From positions 5,530,086 through 5,594,085 of the forward strand of contig NZ_LT707065.1 in assembly GCF_900156745.1 (NCBI RefSeq): DNA of 64,000 nucleotides, read 5' to 3'. This DNA is from Achromobacter sp. MFA1 R4. GTDB taxonomy: Bacteria > Pseudomonadota > Gammaproteobacteria > Burkholderiales > Burkholderiaceae_B. Below the pieces are notes generated by a model, which searched no databases, was not told where the DNA came from, and saw only the letters and a list, made by a program, of their open reading frames with translations. The stretch's first letter is position 1. The number at the start of each line of letters is the position of its first letter. Below, in pieces: positions 59,483 to 64,000 of the stretch. Both the position numbers and the translations under genes were made by a program.

Positions 59483-62314
59483 ATGAACGCGACTTATAAG
59501 AAGGCCTTGGGACCGGTGCCCCCCAACGAGAAGCGGCTCGCCAAGGCCATTTCTCCCCCACCCTGCGAACGCGGCGTGCCCCTCTACCCGCTGCGCTATG
59601 GCATCGCCGACAAACCGCTGGATGAAAAGGTGTTTCCGACCCTGGGCACCGAAAACTATCCCACGCTCTTGGCAGGTAAGGCCTACGGCTTACGCGTGCT
59701 GCGTCCGGGCACCTACGTCTATCTCTGCTATTTCGAAAACGCGCGCATGTGGACGCAGCATTATCAGGTGACCGAGGACGTCCGATTTGCCCGCATCTGG
59801 TGGAGCCATGCCGATGACAACGATGCGACCCCGGGCCGGCTGGCTCGCCCGGATACGACAGGCGCGAAACCTTATCTCCTGGCCCCCGAAACCAGCACCG
59901 CGGAAGTCGTCCACGTCCTGGTCAGCGATACGCTGCTGTCCCATCGCACCCTCTGGAACCTCGAAACCAATAAGGATGGCCTGCGCGACACGCTGGCCAC
60001 CCCATGCAAGCCAACCGGCGGAGCCCCTCAACGACACGCCTTCGATGCCGCGCTGCTGGGTAACGCAACGCGGGAACTCGTCCCGCCCGCGGTGTATGGC
60101 AGTCCCACGCATTTCGACTGGAGCGAAATCCATCTTTCAGACGGGGCGCCAAGCCATGGCAACATCCTGGGCGAGATGTATATCGCCTTGCGCCCGCGCA
60201 TGGATATCAAACCCCTCGCGGTCGCCCTGCAAGACCCCATCGGGGTGGCCAGTGAGCTTCACTACCTGATCACGGATGCCGTCGCCAACAAGACCCGGTA
60301 TGCCGGCCAGAACGCGCACAAGCTGCAGAGCGCAACGCTCATCGGCAACTATTTCCAGGCCACGAAGCAGCAGGCGGCCAATTCACCAGACCTGACCCAC
60401 GCCCTCGCCAGGCAGCGCAACCTGGTGAACTATGCCGGCGCCATGGCCTTCCCCGACATCTACGCCAATACGATCAAGACGTTTGACCGCAGCATCGGCG
60501 CGGCGGTCAGAGATTCCGTCGCATGGGTGCACCTCATCGACCCTTCCCGGTTGCTGGGCAAAGCCCTGCGTTGCTTTGACCTCGGCGTGATCCACAACGC
60601 GCGCGATTATGAGCATGCCGTATTCCAATGCATCGGCGGCCTGATTCATGGCAAAGACGGGATCCAGGTGATGAGCGACCTGGTCATGACGCCCGTAGAC
60701 AAAAGTCCCTACTGGCTCGCGCTGGCCAACGGCAACGAGATCCTGCTTGCCCGCCTGAAATCCAGTGCGGGCGATATCGCCAAGAACGTGTTCAGCGTCA
60801 TGGACAAGTACATCGAAGAGCACATGGCCACGCCCGCCACCAATGCCTTGATCGGGTTGTTGCAGGCATTGCCGGAAGCCGGGCGGGCGGACGTATTGGT
60901 ACGACGCCTGCGGCACGTGATGGAAATCCGGGCTAATGCAACCATTGTTGTGTACGACGTCAGCAGGGCGGACCTGCAGCGTGCTGCTTATGAATTCCAG
61001 GGGTATCAAACGCTGGGTGAAGAAGGACTGCGGGCGTGGAAGATGCCGTCTCCGAAGGTAAGCCAGGTCGATCTTGATGCACGCGTCCTGATTTTCGACT
61101 GGGTGAAGGTCGGTGAGACAACGTATCGCGAGATCGACCGAGGATCGTCCGAAGCGTCCGCGCTCCCGGCTGCGCGTACGGTCCAAATGGAGGGCAATCC
61201 CTTCATCAATATGGTGAATCGCTTGCGTGGCCCTGGTGGGCATTTGTTCACCGGCCTCGGTGGATATTTGGCGTTGAAGGGACTGGGGAATGCTTGGAGA
61301 GACTATCAAAAACCGAATGAAGTTGCCGCCAACCTGGCAGCCTTATTAGGAGCTGCTAGTGCGCTTGTAGGCGCAAGCGTAGAAATTGGTTCAGCCATTA
61401 TTGCTATTGGTACTGCGAGACAACGGAACACAGTCTTGCAGATCGGCGCGAGAACTGTTTCGGCAAAGCTCGGGGTAGCGCTCTTCGGAGCTGGAGGGGC
61501 GGGACTTATGACCCTTGCCGACTCCATCAAAGCGATCAGTGCATTTAGCGACAACAACCCGGAACATGGAAGAATGCTCCTCGGATCTGCTTTCGCTGGC
61601 GGCGTGCTGACAGTCGCGACATGGGCGGGCGGTACAGCCACAGCGGCGACCATTAGCGCCGGCGGGGGCGCCGTTGCCGTGCTCGGCCTTACCCCCTTGG
61701 GATGGACGATTGTTGCGGGTACTGCGGTGGCATTCCTCATCGGATTTGCCTTCGCTGCAGACGTGACCAAGCACGGGCCGGTCGAAATCTGGCTCAAACA
61801 CAGCGCATGGGGCGTAGATCGACGACATTACACAAATCGAGAGGAATTGGACGCTGTCCACAGTCTGTACTATCGGCCACGGTTGCTACCTGAATGGTCC
61901 AAGGCCACCTTCTATTCGGTAGGCACCCTCCGCATCAGATGCCAGTTGCCCGGGGTGGATGACATGCCTGGGAAAAGATTTCAGACGAGATTGTCATTTA
62001 CCTTGGATGACGACAAGCTTTATCCGATCGCAGGACCCATTGCGTTCGCCCCAGGCACAAACCCAATCGACTATCGCCGCGAGTGCCTGGTCACGCCTTT
62101 GGGCGGCACGGGTAGAGAATGTGGCTGGGCCATCCAGATGCATGAAGACGCCGTAGTGACTGTGGAATACCTGTATTTCCCTGATCCCGAAAAACACCCC
62201 GAACTCGCATTACAGCAACCAAACGCGCCCCACCCATTGGTGTTCACTGCCGCCGGGTGGTTCACCGACTCGATCGATCCTTCGAAACTTGAGCCTGTCA
62301 GGGTGCCAAAATGA
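59483..62314 (+). CDS. Type VI effector, VasX/BTH_I2691-type membrane toxin
   Basis: The protein has 943 residues. The N-terminal region (about 25-130) has the VasX-like pattern: GVPLYPLRYGIAD, then YPTLLAGKAYGLRVLRPGTYVYLCYFENARMW (core GLRVLRPGTYVYLCYFENA). A long conserved middle part follows (VNYAGAMAFPDIYANTIKTFD). Residues about 583-760 contain several hydrophobic Gly/Ala-rich segments (near 583-600, 612-645, 663-681 and 698-760), the putative pore-forming part. A soluble C-terminal tail follows. GC falls visibly in the 3' half. There is no signal peptide, as expected for type VI cargo. The adaptor is upstream, and a membrane protein overlaps the stop as ATGA. VasX kills by membrane disruption; that is inferred here. 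Confidence 0.82.
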   Translation: MNATYKKALGPVPPNEKRLAKAISPPPCERGVPLYPLRYGIADKPLDEKVFPTLGTENYPTLLAGKAYGLRVLRPGTYVYLCYFENARMWTQHYQVTEDVRFARIWWSHADDNDATPGRLARPDTTGAKPYLLAPETSTAEVVHVLVSDTLLSHRTLWNLETNKDGLRDTLATPCKPTGGAPQRHAFDAALLGNATRELVPPAVYGSPTHFDWSEIHLSDGAPSHGNILGEMYIALRPRMDIKPLAVALQDPIGVASELHYLITDAVANKTRYAGQNAHKLQSATLIGNYFQATKQQAANSPDLTHALARQRNLVNYAGAMAFPDIYANTIKTFDRSIGAAVRDSVAWVHLIDPSRLLGKALRCFDLGVIHNARDYEHAVFQCIGGLIHGKDGIQVMSDLVMTPVDKSPYWLALANGNEILLARLKSSAGDIAKNVFSVMDKYIEEHMATPATNALIGLLQALPEAGRADVLVRRLRHVMEIRANATIVVYDVSRADLQRAAYEFQGYQTLGEEGLRAWKMPSPKVSQVDLDARVLIFDWVKVGETTYREIDRGSSEASALPAARTVQMEGNPFINMVNRLRGPGGHLFTGLGGYLALKGLGNAWRDYQKPNEVAANLAALLGAASALVGASVEIGSAIIAIGTARQRNTVLQIGARTVSAKLGVALFGAGGAGLMTLADSIKAISAFSDNNPEHGRMLLGSAFAGGVLTVATWAGGTATAATISAGGGAVAVLGLTPLGWTIVAGTAVAFLIGFAFAADVTKHGPVEIWLKHSAWGVDRRHYTNREELDAVHSLYYRPRLLPEWSKATFYSVGTLRIRCQLPGVDDMPGKRFQTRLSFTLDDDKLYPIAGPIAFAPGTNPIDYRRECLVTPLGGTGRECGWAIQMHEDAVVTVEYLYFPDPEKHPELALQQPNAPHPLVFTAAGWFTDSIDPSKLEPVRVPK

Positions 62315-63258
62315 CTAGCGCAATTAAACGCTTGCCGAAGAGCTTTCGGTTTGGGGGTACGCCGCTATACGTGAGTAGCTCCATAGCCATTGCACCACAA
62401 CCAGATGGCGTGCGACGCGTCAACGAAACGTGCGTCGAACTCGAGACATATGCAAATTATGTGCAACGCGGAGCGGTGGGCTTTATCGGCATGTCCGTCA
62501 TTATCACCGTCGCCACGTACATCGTCGCCGTCTTCGCCCTGGGGATTCAAAATATGACTCATGAGCGGGTTACGGCGATGCTCGCGATGTCACCTGCCTT
62601 AACAGTCATGGCATTCATTTTTTACCTTGCTGGCGGAGCAAATCGGAGCAAAGGCGCTTTTATCCGCATTCACCGAGGCACACGCAAGCTCTACTTCGTC
62701 TACCCGCGCAAGAAGCGGCTGCACGTTCTCGATTGGGACCAGCTTGAAGCCCTGGCCGGATACATTCCCATCATCTCCGCAAGCGGCTACGCCAGCAGGC
62801 ATCCTCTCTACTTGATCGGCGTCGACTACAACATGGACCCGCCAACTGAAATCTGTGCAGCATGCGGCAATCTAGGATTGTTCGACGGAGATCGGTCGGC
62901 CAAGACGCTCTGGTCTTACCTGCAGGTCTTTATGACACATGGCCCGGAGGGCCTGCCGGAACCCGCTCCTCTGCCACCCCGACGAACCCGCATAGAAGAA
63001 ACCCTTCAGCCTTACCGGGACTGGTATGCCGGTTTGCGGCGCAGGCTGGCCAAGCCCTTTGGCTGGCTAAAGGCACCCATCACCCTTCCGCTCTGGCTGG
63101 GTTGGCTATTCATCAACGCCTTTCCCGACAGCGTGGAAGCCTTCATTCAATACAACGTGCCCTACGCGCAGTTTCCCAAGGAAATCGACCGGCTCTGCGG
63201 CTTTGATGACAAGCGCACACCGGTCATTCGCGTCAACGGCGAGCGGATCGAGCCGTAA
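62311..63258 (+). CDS. DUF6708-type membrane protein, putative immunity protein
   Basis: The protein has 315 residues. Two membrane helices lie at about 54-80 (GAVGFIGMSVIITVATYIVAV) and 86-108 (LAMSPALTVMAFIFYLAGG). A cytosolic part follows (IRIHRGTRKLYFVYPRKKRLHVLDWD), and a late hydrophobic patch is LPLWLGWLFINAF. The sequence style matches proteins found beside BTH_I2691-type effectors. Overlap with the effector stop as ATGA indicates coupled translation, usual for toxin-immunity pairs. An inner-membrane antitoxin would block the pore in the producer. Function is inferred from position and topology; no activity can be read from the sequence. Confidence 0.75.
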   Translation: MTSAIKRLPKSFRFGGTPLYVSSSIAIAPQPDGVRRVNETCVELETYANYVQRGAVGFIGMSVIITVATYIVAVFALGIQNMTHERVTAMLAMSPALTVMAFIFYLAGGANRSKGAFIRIHRGTRKLYFVYPRKKRLHVLDWDQLEALAGYIPIISASGYASRHPLYLIGVDYNMDPPTEICAACGNLGLFDGDRSAKTLWSYLQVFMTHGPEGLPEPAPLPPRRTRIEETLQPYRDWYAGLRRRLAKPFGWLKAPITLPLWLGWLFINAFPDSVEAFIQYNVPYAQFPKEIDRLCGFDDKRTPVIRVNGERIEP

Positions 63259-63335
63259 ATCACCTTCACGTGTCATCGCCCCATTACACGCAGCGCAAAC
63301 ACACGCTCCATCGCAGGCCCACAAGCGAAACGCCC

Positions 63336-63947
63336 CTATCCTGGCCGCCTGCGCATCCCGTCCAGCAGCAGATCCGTGATGAATTCCGCCAGCGCCTGCT
63401 GGCGGGCGGCGTCGGGGGATTGGCGGGTGAAGCGTTCGATGATGCCCATGAGGGACTGGCCGAACCACTCGGGTGATATTTCGGGGCGGAACAGGCCGGC
63501 CTGCTGCTCGGCGCGCACGTTGTCCGCGATCATGGCGACCAGTTCGTCCTTGAGCGCCTCGGCGGCGTCGGCCTGGAAGAAGCCGATGCGGGTCAGGTTG
63601 GGATCTTCCTGCAAGATGGCGAGCAGGCTGCCCACGCCCTGGCGGATGCGGGCGGCTAGTTCGGCGCCTTGCAGGTCGCCGGGCAGGCGCGCCTGGCTGA
63701 TGGCCTGGCGCAGGCGCTGGGCGAACAGGCCCACCAGTTCGTCGTAGGCCGCCTGTTTGCTGGCGAAGTATTGGTAGAACACGGGCTGGGTCACGCCGGC
63801 GCGGGCGACGATGTCGCTGACCCGGGTGTACTGGAATCCCCGCTCGGCGAACTCTGCCGCGGCGACGGCCAATAGCAGCAGCCGCGTGCGCTCACCCTTG
63901 GTGAGACGCTTGTCTTGCGATGCCGAAATGGGTAGTGCCGTGTTCAT
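63336..63947 (-). CDS. TetR/AcrR-family transcriptional regulator
   Basis: The protein has 203 residues. The HTH is FQYTRVSDIVARAGVTQPVFYQYFASKQAAYDELV (core VARAGVTQPVFYQYFASKQA). The C-terminal helical domain is of the TetR type. The ATG at 63947 is followed downstream on the coding strand by a basic stretch (DKRLTKGERTRLL) typical of the family. It faces the window edge, so its regulated, probably divergent, gene lies outside. An AGTACT palindrome at 63957-63962 may be part of its operator. It converges on the DUF6708 gene and shows no link to it. Confidence 0.9.
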   Translation of the reverse strand: MNTALPISASQDKRLTKGERTRLLLLAVAAAEFAERGFQYTRVSDIVARAGVTQPVFYQYFASKQAAYDELVGLFAQRLRQAISQARLPGDLQGAELAARIRQGVGSLLAILQEDPNLTRIGFFQADAAEALKDELVAMIADNVRAEQQAGLFRPEISPEWFGQSLMGIIERFTRQSPDAARQQALAEFITDLLLDGMRRRPG

Positions 63948-64000
63948 CGCGAGAAAGTACTACCTATCCCCCCTTTGCGCCACACGCGGCAGGACGCTTC

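Overview
The window reads as a high-GC betaproteobacterial chromosome of the Achromobacter/Bordetella type (Alcaligenaceae, Burkholderiales). This rests on the codon bias, the many one-component regulators, the tripartite efflux sets, the amino-acid ABC importers and the imuA-imuB-dnaE2 cassette. The placement is inferred from gene content and style, not from a marker gene. I see no rRNA, tRNA, insertion sequence, integrase, CRISPR array or replication origin. Coding is dense, and no stretch longer than about 290 bases lacks a gene.

Layout. 1-7.1 kb: the end of an efflux outer-membrane factor, an OmpR-type regulator with a degenerate receiver, a YbaK-type deacylase, a FUSC transporter, an NRDE protein, a small secreted protein, a MAPEG protein and a CPBP membrane protease. 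7.1-9.9 kb (minus strand): an ArsR repressor with an Old Yellow Enzyme, a DUF2238 membrane protein and the ribosome-rescue factor ArfB. 10-11.2 kb: queE-queD. 11.3-16.5 kb: a MarR-controlled aromatic-acid efflux operon (FUSC pump, AaeX-like DUF1656 peptide, HlyD adaptor, NodT outer-membrane factor). 16.5-23.4 kb: a YpfH-like esterase, the SOS mutagenesis cassette behind a perfect LexA box, and an I78 inhibitor lipoprotein.

23.4-29.4 kb (minus strand): RraA-type aldolase, aminotransferase, polar amino-acid ABC importer and LysR regulator. The set suggests uptake and breakdown of a 4-hydroxy-type glutamate analogue. 29.6-31.7 kb: an orphan ParB-like protein, a Lon-substrate-domain protein and a VOC protein. 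31.7-35.9 kb: an IclR regulator divergent from a GMC oxidoreductase and an MHS transporter. 35.9-42.5 kb: an RND pump operon with a divergent TetR repressor. 42.6-54.7 kb: an aldo/keto reductase, then a GntR-centred locus with an aminotransferase and serine hydrolase on one side, and gntR, a five-gene peptide/opine-type ABC importer and an M20 peptidase on the other. The two sides share a TTGTATACCA operator. An MBL hydrolase follows. 54.9-58.2 kb: a secreted protein of unknown function and a YbiO-like mechanosensitive channel.

58.4-63.3 kb is the most interesting region: a three-gene module with lower GC in its 3' half. It encodes a DUF4123 adaptor, a VasX/BTH_I2691-type membrane toxin and a DUF6708-type membrane protein, the likely immunity factor. 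It resembles a type VI secretion cargo cassette but has no VgrG, PAAR or structural gene here. A TetR repressor closes the window. A recurrent small-scale feature is short tandem arrays (period 7, 12 or 13) that start at, or run into, gene stop codons.
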